Assembly: GCF_000208745.1 (NCBI RefSeq)
Contig: NC_030851.1
Span: 27,944,912-28,008,911, forward strand
Origin: Theobroma cacao
Lineage: Eukaryota > Streptophyta > Magnoliopsida > Malvales > Malvaceae
DNA length: 64,000 nucleotides
Direction of reading: 5' to 3'
The notes under the pieces were generated by a model. That model made no database searches, had not been told where the DNA came from, and saw nothing but the letters and a program-made list of their open reading frames with translations. Below, piece by piece: positions 22,739 through 33,345 of the stretch. The position numbers and the translations under genes were made by a program. The number at the start of each line of letters is the position of its first letter. Positions within the stretch are counted from its first letter, which is position 1.

Positions 22739-22969
22739 TGTCATAGCCCCAATTCTGTCAAAGTATGTCTGTGGCTTTCAGTCATTTTGTAAAAAAGTCA
22801 CAATGGTCACCATGGTTTCTAGTTTTGTAATGGCTAGTTAAGTTGTAACTAAATTTAGTTTAACTTAAGTCGGTTGCTATGTAATATAAATATGTATAAG
22901 CTATTAATGAAATAGTAGTGAAGTTTGTCTTTGTTTTCATATTCTTTCTCTTTCTTAGGAACTCCAACA
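22739..22969 (+). mobile_element. Short LTR followed by a tRNA-Met primer site
   Basis: An LTR-like unit of about 231 bp begins TGTCATAG, has GTAATATAAATATG as a TATA-like region near 22883 and ends ACTCCAACA. TGGTATTAGAGC, a one-base variant of the tRNA-Met primer-binding site, follows at once (22970-22981). About 120 bp of leader-like sequence come next before element B starts at 23102. It is the left end of a short-LTR Copia or TRIM element cut by B. Confidence 0.6.
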
Positions 22970-23101
22970 TGGTATTAGAGCATTCTAATAGTTCTTAAAG
23001 GACCTGCAAACGTTCTTCCAACCTAATAAAAAAAATCAACACAAGCCTATGTCCCTCTCAAAAAAAAAAAAAACTCTAAAAGATCAAAACTGAATGGCCT
23101 A

Positions 23102-24267
23102 TGTTGGCTCCATTAGTTTTTGATGATAATAAAACATTCCCATTCATTTGTGTCTAATAATTCTACTTTAGTATGCAGGACAAAAATTGTATGCTTATGG
23201 TAAATAAATATTTCCATGGGACATATCAAAAAGGCATATGAAGAAGAAGCCACAATTCAATCAACAAAATAAAAGCTCCTTAGCTGAATAATGAAGGGTT
23301 AGTCAATTAAAATTCGAATCAGAAGTTGGCGGGCTCAAGAGTATTGAGAAACAGAAAAGACTTAGTTGACTAAGAAATGGGTTAGTCGACTAAGAAGCTA
23401 CTGCTAAAAATCTGGACTTTAAGACAGAACCGACTTAGTCGACCAAGAAGTAAGTTAGTCGACTAAGTGCTCACTACCAAAAACTAGAAACAGAAAATAG
23501 AGACAACTTAGTCGACTAAGATATAAGTTAGTCGACTAAGAGCATTTTGCTAGAAAATTTAAATTGTGCACTAGAAGACAGATTAACGGCTAGAACTGCA
23601 ACAAAACTATTTCCAACAGTCAAACACTGTCTAACTCACTTCAGAGCTGATTTTCCAAGTATAAAAGAGGCTTCCAACGGCTAGAAATGTAATTAAGGCT
23701 TCCAAGAACATAAAAGAGCTAAAAACCAGCAAATACTCTCTGCTCATTTATTGCACTCAACTCTTATCTTTGTAATTGTGATCTGCACTTCACTTTGTAC
23801 CACTTAGATCAATCTTGTGATCATAGGTACACTCTTATCACTTCTCTCCTTGTATTCTTAGAGTGAGCAAGTCACTCTAAGGGATTGTTTCAAGCTAGAA
23901 TTACTTGATTGAGCATAGGTTCTAACTTAGACTTGAAAAGTTAGGTGTTAGGTTTTACTTGATCTCGATAAAAACTATTGTGAAAGGTTTTGGCTAAGCT
24001 TGGTAAAAGCCATTGTAAAAGCTTGGTAAAAGCTTGTGAATTTCACCGTTCATAGTGGATTTGTTTGGAAAATCCTTGATTGAACAATCAAAGTAGTGGA
24101 TGTAGGTCTTAGACTAAATCACTCTAAATTCTACTGTGTTGTCTACTCTGTTTTGTTCTTATTTTCATTCCTTATTTTCACTTGCATTTGTTCCCATTTA
24201 GAGCCAATTTTTGAAAGAGAAAAATTGTGCTATTCACCCCCCTTAGCACATTTACTTGGGACCAACA
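23102..24267 (+). repeat. 5' LTR of element B (1166 bp)
   Basis: Starts TGTTGGCTCC and ends GGGACCAACA, the same ends as both LTRs of element E. It contains six TTAGTCGACTAA-type palindromes in three pairs (23361-23541), a TATA-like AGTATAAAAGAG near 23659, GGTAAAAGCC-type repeats (about 23960-24040) and the motif GTAGTGGATGTAGG (24091). Confidence 0.9.
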
Positions 24268-24269
24268 AG

Positions 24270-24281
24270 TGGTATCAGAGC
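24270..24281 (+). other. Primer-binding site of element B
   Basis: TGGTATCAGAGC, tRNA-Met type, two bases after the LTR end. Confidence 0.85.
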
Positions 24282-24324
24282 CTAACTCCTGTTATTAAGG
24301 TCTAACACCCTTAGGTAGATCCAA

Positions 24325-25884
24325 ATGGCTCTTCAAAAATCTAGAGTTGCTAAAGGACAATCAACAAACAGACCACCTCTATTTGGTGGCTCAAATTACC
24401 CTTATTGGAGTACTAGGATGTCAATATATATTAGAGCAATTGATTATGAGATGTGAGACGTCATAACTGATGGACCATTCACTCCTTCAACTTTAAATGT
24501 AGTGACTAACGAGATGATCCCTAAGCCAAGGTCTGAATGGACTGAGGTTGATACTAAAAAGGTCCAAACCAATTTTAAAGCAATCAATACATTGCATTGT
24601 TCTCTAAGTCCCACCGAATTCAACAAAGTATCAAGCTATACCAAAGCAAAACAGGTGTGGGATAAACTTAGGATTATCAATGAAGGGACTTCTCCAATCA
24701 AGGAGTCCAAGATAGCCCTTTTGACCCACAATTATGAAATGTTTAAGATGGAGCCTGGTGAAGATATCACTAGCATGCTAGATAGATTCACAAACATTAC
24801 AAACAAACTTAGTCAGCTAGGCAAACCAATTCCCGAGCATGAAATTGTTAAAAGACTTCTTAAAATCCTACCCAAAAATTGGAAGCCTAAGGTGATAGCC
24901 ATCGGAGAAACCAAGGACTTAAATGTTAAAACTTTGGATGAAATTTGTGCTTCTCTCCTTACTCATGAGTTAGAACTTAAGGAAAAGGAAGAAAAAGATA
25001 GGAGGGAAGCAAAAGAAAAGAAGAAGAGCATTGCCCTAAAAGCCAGCGTTCTTGAAGAAGAATTGGATGAGCTATCTTGTGATGATGATGAAGAATTGGC
25101 ACTAGTTGCAAGGAGATTCAGAAAGCTTCTGGGTAGAAGGAATCTGAGATTGGCCAAAAGAGGATTTAAAAAAGATCAAGGTTCTTCATGGAGAACCAGA
25201 AACAAAAATGACTCCAACAAAAAAGAAGAGCTTACATGTTTCGAATGCAAGTAGCCTAGACATTTCAAGTCCGAATGCCCCTTGCTGAAAGAAGAAACTT
25301 CAAAGAGAAACAAGAAATCAAAGAAGGCAATGGTGGCAGCTATTTGGTTAGATAGTGGTACTTCAAGTTTTGAAGCTAAGGAAGAAAAAGTTGAAGAAAG
25401 AGCAAACCTATGTTTGATGGCACGGGATGATGAATTTGAGGTATTCTCATCCCCTTGCAATATTTCTGTTGATGAACTTCAGGAAGAATATGAATGTTTA
25501 TATGATGAATTTGAAAAACTTGTTTTGAAATACAAGACTTTAAAGAAAAAATTTACATATCTAGAATCAGATTTGGAAAAGATTAAACTTGAATTTGATT
25601 ATGTTTTCGAACAAAGAAACTTTCTGCAAATTGAATTGTTACATTTAAAAACAGATTTTGAAACTCTAAAATTAGAATTGGAAAGCAAAACTAAAGCCTT
25701 ACAAAAGGTAAGTGAAGAAAATGCTACACTCAAAAGTTTGAAAAATGAAACTTCAAGTAGAAATACATACTTCAAGAAAAATTCTGTTAAAGCATCATCT
25801 AGGTGTTATTTTTGTGATAGAATTGGTCATCTGTCCTATGATTATTGTAGAAAAAGAAATGTGAAGAAAATTAAAAAAATTTGA
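24325..25884 (+). pseudogene. gag of element B
   Basis: Starts MALQKSRVAKGQSTNRPPLF, with the Copia gag phrase NYPYWSTRMSIYI. An alpha-helical UBN2-type region follows, then two CCHC-like zinc knuckles: CFECK with a TAG stop before RHFKSEC near 25245, and CYFCDRIGHLSYDYC near 25803. Between the knuckles is a long coiled coil rich in Glu, Leu and Lys (about 25460-25740). Premature stops at about 24454 and 25252 kill it; the frame itself is kept. Confidence 0.88.
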
Positions 25885-25989
25885 GTTCTAAAAGGATCCT
25901 TTGTTGCTGCTAACAATTAAGGACCCATCAAGGTATGGGTACTTGTTAAGAAAAACTGAAAATTTGTTTTATAGGTTGAGCTGCACTCA

Positions 25990-26303
25990 AAAGATACATG
26001 TTCAAGAGCTCAACTAAAGAAGAAGCAACCTTGGTATATGGATAGTGGCTGCTTAAGGCACATGACAAGAGATGAAATGCTATTTGTTCAACTGGACAAA
26101 AGAAAGGGAGGTACCGTATCCTTTGGTGATGATTCAAAAGGTAGAATTCATGGCATAGGAACGGTTGATAAGAACTCACAAACTCAAATTAGTCATGTAT
26201 TGTTGGTTAAAAGTTTGAAACATAATTTATTAAGCATTAGCCAATTGTGTGACAAAGGTATTAAGGTATGCTTTGACTCAACTAAATGTGAAGTGATAGA
26301 TAT
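25990..26303 (+). pseudogene. Protease and start of pre-integrase region of element B
   Basis: Contains the aspartic-protease-like WYMDSGCLRHMTRDEML, then GDDSKGRIHGIG and LLVKSLKHNLLSISQLCDKG, matching element E at 43222-43490. It runs in frame into the solo LTR at 26304 and resumes at 28274 with the next codons. Confidence 0.85.
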
Positions 26304-27309
26304 TGTTAGAAATTTTGAGAATATGGTGCCTTGGAAAGCAAGTATATTCTCATGTTTAAATTCATTGAATTTATTTATAATGAAAGTATATTTTGATAAT
26401 AAGAAGAAGAGTTTGTTTTAGTAAGCATTCATTATCTAGTTATTAAGGTACAAAGATTCTATTGAGATATTAAAATACATTTGTATGAAGAGTCATACAT
26501 AGGAGACATGCATTTTAATTGAATCTAAAAATTATTCACAGCCATATAATAAAGCTAGTCACTTTATTATGTTAAGGATGTAGTGTCCAAATTACTTCCA
26601 ACGAAACGAATGTGATTTATTTCAAGGGAATGATGAGTCTCAAATCATCGAAATGGTTGACTTCGAGTAATGACATTATAACATGAACTGGAATCATATG
26701 AGAATCAAATTTAAGTTTACCATTACCTAAATCTTGATCTCGCACTTATGCATTTGCTTATAGTAGAACTGAAATCCTGATGGATAGTGGACTCGTGTTT
26801 AATCTCCTTATAATCTTTGATTTACCATGAGCATGATCATCAAAAAGCGTTGATCTAGACTCCGTATTTTGGGATTATAATTGAGATGAACATCTGGGAA
26901 CATATATCCAGATAATGGAGTTCATAGCATTAACATCTCTTCTAGTGATTTCAAGAAGATTGGTGATTAATTTGGGCCTAGTGGATTGATGAATTAGCCA
27001 CTCATCACATCTAGATACTCAAAAGATTAGATTTGGAGTATTGAATCACTAATTGGATGAAATTTGAGACTAGGGGACAAAATTGATATAAAGGGTAAAG
27101 CGATAATTTCACCTTTTGTCATTGGATGGTTATAAGGGTTCACAATATGAGGCCTGCAATTGGACAACTAATAATTAATATCAAATATTGAATTATTTTT
27201 TGTAATTATAGGCTTGTAATTATTTCGTAGAATTCAACTTGTTTAAGTTGGAATGCATGTTTTAATTTGTTTAATTAAATTGTGTACAAAATTGACAGCT
27301 TTGACATGT

Positions 27310-27500
27310 TTATCTTAATTTAGACAAGAAAATATATTTGGTCTTAAGTTAGACAAGAAAATATGTTTGCCTTAATTTAAGACAAGAAAAATATTTTGGT
27401 CTTAATTTAGTGAAGAAAACATATTTGTCTCAATTTAGACAAGATAAAATATTTTTTTGTCTTAATTACAGACAATAGTTGTCTTAAATTAAGATAATTT
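27310..27500 (+). repeat. About 37-bp tandem repeats with TTAGACAAGAAAATAT units
   Basis: Five to six diverged copies of a unit built on CTTAATTTAGACAAGAAAAT, followed by ATTTGGT or similar, inside the solo LTR. Confidence 0.75.
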
Positions 27501-27728
27501 TAGGAGGATTCTTGCAAAATGAATCTAGACATCCATATTGATAAAAAGAGACTCCATATTTGACTATTACTCTTTTATTTATTATTAATTCTTTTTAAAT
27601 AAAGATGGATAATAATAAAATAAGAGTTATTATTCAATAAGGAGTTTTATTTTATCAAGAACTCTAAATGATAATTAAAGAATTAAATTATTTATTCTTT
27701 AATTTTTATTTTGATAATTATGGAGCAT

Positions 27729-28100
27729 NNNNNNNNNNNNNNNNNNNNNNNNNNNNNNNNNNNNNNNNNNNNNNNNNNNNNNNNNNNNNNNNNNNNNNNN
27801 NNNNNNNNNNNNNNNNNNNNNNNNNNNNNNNNNNNNNNNNNNNNNNNNNNNNNNNNNNNNNNNNNNNNNNNNNNNNNNNNNNNNNNNNNNNNNNNNNNNN
27901 NNNNNNNNNNNNNNNNNNNNNNNNNNNNNNNNNNNNNNNNNNNNNNNNNNNNNNNNNNNNNNNNNNNNNNNNNNNNNNNNNNNNNNNNNNNNNNNNNNNN
28001 NNNNNNNNNNNNNNNNNNNNNNNNNNNNNNNNNNNNNNNNNNNNNNNNNNNNNNNNNNNNNNNNNNNNNNNNNNNNNNNNNNNNNNNNNNNNNNNNNNNN
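27729..28100. other. Assembly gap (372 N)
   Basis: Run of N inside the nested solo LTR. Confidence 0.99.
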
Positions 28101-28273
28101 TATTAAAGATTCTTTATTTTATTTTATTTTTTTTGATGTGATTATATTACTTGCAATAATAATAATGTGTGTTTCCGCTTGTGTAATTGGATTGCTTGCT
28201 TCCTTTGTTAAAGAAATTTTTAAAATCCATGCTTTACACAATCACATTAATCCACTAAGATCCTACTCCAACA

Positions 28274-28590
28274 GATATAAGCACTAACAAAGTCTCATTT
28301 ATAGGAAAAAGAATAAAAAATATATATGTTGTATTTCTTGAGAATCTTGAAATGGATTGTGAAACATGCCTTGTAGCAAAAGTTGACAATGATGGACGGC
28401 TATGGCATAGGAGACTTGGACATGTGAGCATGCATACCATGTCAAAGTTAATTAAGAAAAATCTGGTTATAGGATTGCCTAAGCTTAAACTTGAGAATGA
28501 TCATATTTGTGATGCATGTCAATTAGGTAAACAAACTAGCACATCTTTTAAAACCAAGAAAGTTGTCTCCACATCTTTTACCATGTCACA
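28274..28590 (+). pseudogene. GAG-pre-integrase region of element B, right of the nested LTR
   Basis: The reading resumes at the target duplication and includes CETCLVAKVDNDGRLWHRRL and GHVSMHTMSKLIKKNLVIGL, then HICDACQLGKQT, the His/Cys zinc region that precedes the integrase core. The match to element E ends at about 28580, where another repeat begins. Confidence 0.85.
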
Positions 28591-29083
28591 GCTTTGCCCA
28601 ATTAATTAATAGAAATCATAATTGCTCTAGGATTGCTACAATGCATCAAATTCAACAAGATTTTTAACAACATTCCAAGTAGAATTGGGTAAAGTGGTAA
28701 ACATGAAAGTTGTATCTTTTTCTCTTATCTTTCCAATAGTTTAAAAATCGCTACATTTAAAACTCTGTAGACAAAGTTATGGCTAATACCGAAACATATG
28801 TAGTACAAGTTTGCACCTCAAAATTGCTCTCCTTTTTTCATTAAAATTCTTTCTTTATTAAACACCTACAAAAGCACAAATAAATCAATAACAACCTATC
28901 TTAACCACATTAACACCAAATTAAGCATAAAATTAACTAAGATTAGATTGACTCACCTAAAATAACTAATTTAAAATAATTAAATGAAATCTATTAATTT
29001 CTATGCATTATTACAAGAACTACGCTAATTTATTATCAAAATTAAACCCAAATAACTTTATATCATAGAGTTATCAGTGACAT
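28591..29083 (-). mobile_element. Fragment of an Athila/Tat-like LTR
   Basis: The right end reads GAGTTATCAGTGACA, matching the right end of the LTR at 58016-59587 (GAGTTATCACA). The body is AT-rich with the same AAATAACTTTATATCATAGAG-like end (split over two words). The left part carries the shared module described in the findings (28684-28791). In element direction this is the LTR 5' part. The left boundary against element B is approximate. Confidence 0.5.
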
Positions 29084-29480
29084 TTTATCTTGGTAGGCTT
29101 TATGACTTGCTTTCAAATGACAATTCTATTAAGGGAATTAGTTTTTGTCCTGTACACTCAAGTAATATTGTAAGACATTAATAAATGGGAAAGTTTTATT
29201 ATCAGCAAAAACACATAGAGTTAACATAGAAGCATTTTTCTTTCCATAATCAACTTTAAAACTCTTGAGGATTTTCTTTAAGTTTAAAAACATAGCATTC
29301 CCAAAGAATGTTTAGATCAATCAATTTTGTCATTTCAAAACCAGGGTGAAGCTAACAAAGGACAATCCCAGCCATGAAAGTAAGGAAGAGTATGCTTGTG
29401 AAGATAAATTTATGTAATGGACAAGAAAATGAATATTACCGTTGCCCTACTTAGCCACATCTTTCACATTCCAAATTCAG
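29084..29480. other. Unassigned stretch between repeats
   Basis: No coding sequence or repeat that I can name. It may be interior sequence of element C upstream of its third ORF. Confidence 0.4.
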
Positions 29481-30300
29481 TTAGGCATTAGTATGATTTA
29501 AAAGATGGTGTGGAGATAAATGATTTACATACTGAGTTTTTTGTATTTCCACACCCTATTGACATAGGGCAAAATAGTGGCAATAGGTTGACCTTTCATG
29601 ATCGAATTTTACATTTGATTATCACATGGAACTCTAGGCCTAATAAGCGAAAAAACTCCTATGTGAGGAGTGAAGATCTTTATTTCCTACACCACATCAA
29701 GCATAATATCCTCATCAATTTGGTTGACTTTATATTCTAAGATATGATGCAAGTGGTCATTAAAGGGAATACAACTTTGGTCCATGGGATGGACATTAGC
29801 CAAATTTTACATTTTCATGGGATAGATGTTCAGTTAATCCCTCTACTACACATAGGATGCACATCACTATTAAAAAGCATACAGTGAATAAGTTTGGGTA
29901 TCAGATGATTAGTGGACATTGATATCCAAAGGGTTTTGTTCTTCTACAAGGCCAAGGGGATGCAGCTAATAAAAAGAGTAGTGATAGTGATGATGGGTCA
30001 GCAGTTGGGGGGACCACTATGAGTGATGTGTTTTTATATCTACAGTGTATAGAGTATTAGCTCATGGCTCATGTTGACACCTCTACCGGGATGATGCTTA
30101 GCAACCTTGAGGAATTTAGAAAATGAGTCATTGCTATGGAAAAAGATGTTATATCTCTTGTCCAGCTTCATGACATCGACACCTTTCTTCTAGTCAATCC
30201 TTCAACAGAGCTGACTACACCATCCAATCCCAGCACTCCGATTGATCTAGTCGATCCTCCTACTAATTCGAGCTACCCTACCATTGATCTTTCACCTTGA
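29481..30300 (+). pseudogene. Third ORF (after pol) of Sirevirus-like element C, decayed
   Basis: The reading at 29510-29740, with FFVFPHP, RLTFHDRILHLIITWN and YVRSEDLYFLHHIKHNIL, belongs to a plant-retroelement protein type found after pol. It is comparable in placement and style to the third ORF of element E (46704-48586). Further frames to about 30300 hold fragments such as GMDISQILHFHGIDVQ and a Ser/Pro/Thr-rich tail, with many stops. It is followed by purine tracts and an LTR, which fixes its position at the 3' end of the element. Confidence 0.65.
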
Positions 30301-30719
30301 TTTTTATGTGAGGCACATTTCTTTATATGTTTTCAAACAATGATTAGCTTTCCTTTAGTTGGATGGTTATGATTTGCATACCATTTACATTAACTTTTTG
30401 GATGCTTACTCATTTTGTTTGGATGTACATCTCTTGATGATTGATGCTTATATGTGAATGGTTACATGTTTATATCTTAGATGTTAATGACTATATTTTC
30501 ACTTAATAAATGATGCTTATATTCATATGATTATATTCATATGTTTATATATTTGTGTATATTGTTTACAATTGATCCTTAGTGTTTATAGCAAACCATT
30601 TTGATATAACAAAAAGGGGGAAAAGTATTGTGAGAGCAAATTGCACATAATTTTTCAAAACCATAGCACTAAGTGAAAGGGAGTTTTTCAATTTTTCAAA
30701 TATGCTTAAATTCAAAAAC

Positions 30720-30730
30720 TAAGGGGGAGT
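30720..30730 (+). other. Polypurine tract of element C
   Basis: AAGGGGGAG lies immediately before the 3' LTR start TGTTAAACTC, with further purine tracts upstream (AAAAAGGGGGAAAAG near 30610). It would prime plus-strand synthesis. Confidence 0.75.
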
Positions 30731-30923
30731 TGTTAAACTCAATTTTTCTCATTGTTAATTTTACAATTGATCTTATTTTAAAATGACAAATTAAATAATC
30801 AAAATTTAAGTTTTTAAGTGTATTAAAACACAATGAAACCCTTTAAGCATTTGCAAGAAAAAAGACTAATTATTGGTACAAGTTTAAAGCTTAAAATGCC
30901 TTAAAAAATGTCTCAAAGCACTA

Positions 30924-31384
30924 AGGTATCGAGACATTTTGAATGTGTATCAAGACATCAAGCTTAGAATGCCTCAAAAATATCATAAGGAAGCAGAGGT
31001 ATCAAGACATCTCACGAGCGTAACGAGACATCACCTTTGAAGCCATAAATTCCAGAAGACAAGTACTGAACTATTGAGACCTAAACTTGAAGTATCAAGA
31101 CATCACCTTAAAAGTTGAAAATTCCAAAAGACAAGAGCTGATGTATCGAGACCTAACTTCAAGGTATCAAGACTTCATTTTCAGACCTCAATTTCTAGAG
31201 AGCATGTGCCAATGTATCGAAACCGACCTTCAAAGTATCGAGACATCCACTCTATAGTTGGATTTTCATAAAGCAACATCAAACGTGTCGAGACCTAGCT
31301 ACAATGTATCGAGACATGCTTTAGTCTAAAAATGTCAAGGATGAACCATGTATCAAGACGTTCAAGAGAGGTATTGAGACTTTA
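30924..31384. repeat. Paired GTATCGAGAC / GTATCAAGAC repeats
   Basis: About 14 copies, mostly in pairs about 35 bp apart with a pair period near 70 bp, for example near 30925/30948, 31142/31172, 31214/31243 and 31286/31308. The family core seems to be GTATCGATAC: a perfect copy occurs at about 34733 in related sequence, and GTCTCGAGAC near 34652. Confidence 0.8.
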
Positions 31385-32496
31385 GTTGAATCAAGTATTA
31401 ATAGAGATCTATAACGAAGGTATTAAAACCTCATATTAGACAAGCCAAAAAAAAACATGATTAAATGACTATTTTTTCAAGCACATGTCCTCCAACGGCT
31501 ATTTTATGATACTTACCTACAAATAGAGTGTGAGACCTCCACCTCTATAGGCTTGTAACTAGGCATAGACGCCATAACACAAGTTAGGGGTAGTTTTGTT
31601 ATTTCCTCTAATAAGCTCTCAGAAGAAATTTTTACTATATTTTAAGGTCTAAATAGGCATAAGACTGCATAAATGATATGTAATGATGAAAACACGAAGA
31701 AAACTAGAAGTTTCAATAATTTTTACAATAGGGGCAAAATGGTCATTTTTCACCTCAAGTAAAAATTTTTAAGTTTTCATGAACCCAAGTTTTCTAGACC
31801 ATTATGGATCTTGTCCCAGTGTCAAAAGAGTAAAAGATTGCATAAAGGATTAAAAGAGAACAAGCTAATTTGTGGAGGGGCATTTTTGTAATTTCAAGTG
31901 GAATGGATAAGCTTGAGCTATAAATATCTTTTTCTTCCAGCAGCTTCTTCATTCTCCAGCAGCTTCTTCTCCTTCTTCTTCTTCCTTCACACGTTGCTTC
32001 CATCCTCCATGGAAGCTTGATATGAAACTTTCATAACTTTCCCTCTCTAGCTCTAATTTTCATACCTTTGTGCCCTTTTGACTAGAACCCTTGTGCTCTT
32101 TCACTTTCTCACTTTAAAACCCTTGAAAAATCCCACTTCTATACTTTTTCTCACTAGCTATGTGTTTAAAGAGAGAAAGCCCCTATAATAGCTTGGGAAT
32201 TGTTGGAAAGAATTTCAAGGTTACAAAGCTATTAAGGTTCCAACGAAGCCCCATCGCCCCATTTGGACAATTAGAGAAGTAGAGTAGACAAAAGGTTCAA
32301 CAAGATACCAGTGAGTGAACTTGCATTTCAAAAATAGTTTTGGGAATGTAAATGACTTATTTAATCTTCCTTAAAAACGAGTGCCTTGGGAACAAGCCTT
32401 TGATAAATTGTCTCTATGTGTAACATGTGGTTATTATGGATTGTTGTATTACTACATTATGTTGATATATATATATATAAATAATGTTGTGTAATG

Positions 32497-32640
32497 ATAT
32501 TGACCCAGCTATGTGCAAGTAGAAGTGTGCATAAGTCGATGCTGACCTGGCTATGTGCTAGTGGGAGTGCGCATAAGCCGATGCTGACCCGGCTATGTGC
32601 GAGTGGGAGTGCGCATAAGCCGATGCATATGAGCTGATGA
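32497..32640 (+). repeat. About 51-bp tandem repeat of the Tekay-like LTR
   Basis: Three copies of GCTGACCCGGCTATGTGCGA, then GTGGGAGTGCGCATAAGCCG or similar. Same family repeat as at 5655-5790. Confidence 0.85.
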
Positions 32641-32676
32641 TGATGGGAGGGTGTGTATGATGATTGATATATATAT

Positions 32677-32762
32677 NNNNNNNNNNNNNNNNNNNNNNNN
32701 NNNNNNNNNNNNNNNNNNNNNNNNNNNNNNNNNNNNNNNNNNNNNNNNNNNNNNNNNNNNNN
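32677..32762. other. Assembly gap (86 N) in an AT microsatellite
   Basis: The N run is bounded by (AT)n on both sides, about 40 bp of AT repeat to the right, so the gap is an unresolved dinucleotide repeat. Confidence 0.97.
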
Positions 32763-32809
<47 letters not shown>

Positions 32810-32948
32810 TGGTATATGGTTATAATGAAATGCACATGAATTTGGCATGTTGAACTTTGGAAACCTTTGTGTGTTTTATGTTGATTTTGTCATTTCAGCA
32901 GGATGGCTTTTTCTTGAAAGGAAGGAAACTTTTTTTCTAACTGCTCTG

Positions 32949-33345
32949 TTTCTCGCTGCAGTGAGAAACTCTCGGGTTGGAGGGGTAAGGCTGACTGAAA
33001 ATCTCATTGTAGCGAGAATGCATTTTCGCTGCAGCAAGAATGTTACTATAGCTTCTCGCTGCAGTGAGAAACTTTCTATTTTGTGACCAAAATTTCGCTG
33101 CAGCGAGATTGATCTTGCTGCAGCGAAAAACTTTCTATTTTTCTCCTTATTTGGCTCGATTGCTACCTTATTTTCCATTTCTTTGGTACCATAGTTGAGC
33201 ATGGACTTCCAACATTAAGGAATAAGTGAATTAAGTTTAAAATGAGGAGGTTTGGTGAGAAACCCTCAGCCAGTTAAGAAACCCTTGGTTAGTTGATAAT
33301 TTAAATCAAGTGTCGCTGTAGCAAAAATTCATTCTCGCTGTAACG
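32949..33345. repeat. Array of TTTCTCGCTGCAGCGAGAAA-type palindromes
   Basis: Seven to eight copies, for example TTTCTCGCTGCAGTGAGAAA near 32949, CTTCTCGCTGCAGTGAGAAA near 33052, TTTCGCTGCAGCGAGATT near 33091 and CTTGCTGCAGCGAAAAAC near 33114. Several CG steps are replaced by TG or CA. Confidence 0.85.

Larger units (their letters stand above)
26304..28273 (+). mobile_element. Solo LTR inside element B, target duplication GATAT
   Basis: Starts TGTTAGAAAT, ends CTACTCCAACA, and is flanked by perfect GATAT copies (26299-26303 and 28274-28278). It has no coding region. It holds a tandem array (27310-27500) and an assembly gap of 372 N (27729-28100), so its true length is unknown. The ends and the AT-rich layout suggest a Copia LTR of another family (Angela/Tork-like is a guess). 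Confidence 0.85.
23102..28590 (+). mobile_element. Sirevirus-like Copia element B, 3'-truncated, with nested solo LTR
   Basis: It has a 5' LTR (23102-24267), a primer site, gag, protease and the GAG-pre-integrase region (28274-28590, ending near CCACATCTTTT). Pol is lost after that point. Element E (40277-50449) is a full-length relative and serves as guide. B is split at 26304-28273 by a solo LTR. The gag and pol parts are in one frame (first base of codons at 24325 + 3n) with stop codons only, which suggests the family encodes gag and pol in one frame. Confidence 0.9.

Noticed and set aside
27668..28141. Long frames spanning the 372-N gap
   Set aside because: The length comes only from unknown bases.
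32558..32848. Open frames across the AT repeat and N gap
   Set aside because: They consist of (IY)n from the AT microsatellite and unknown bases, not a gene.
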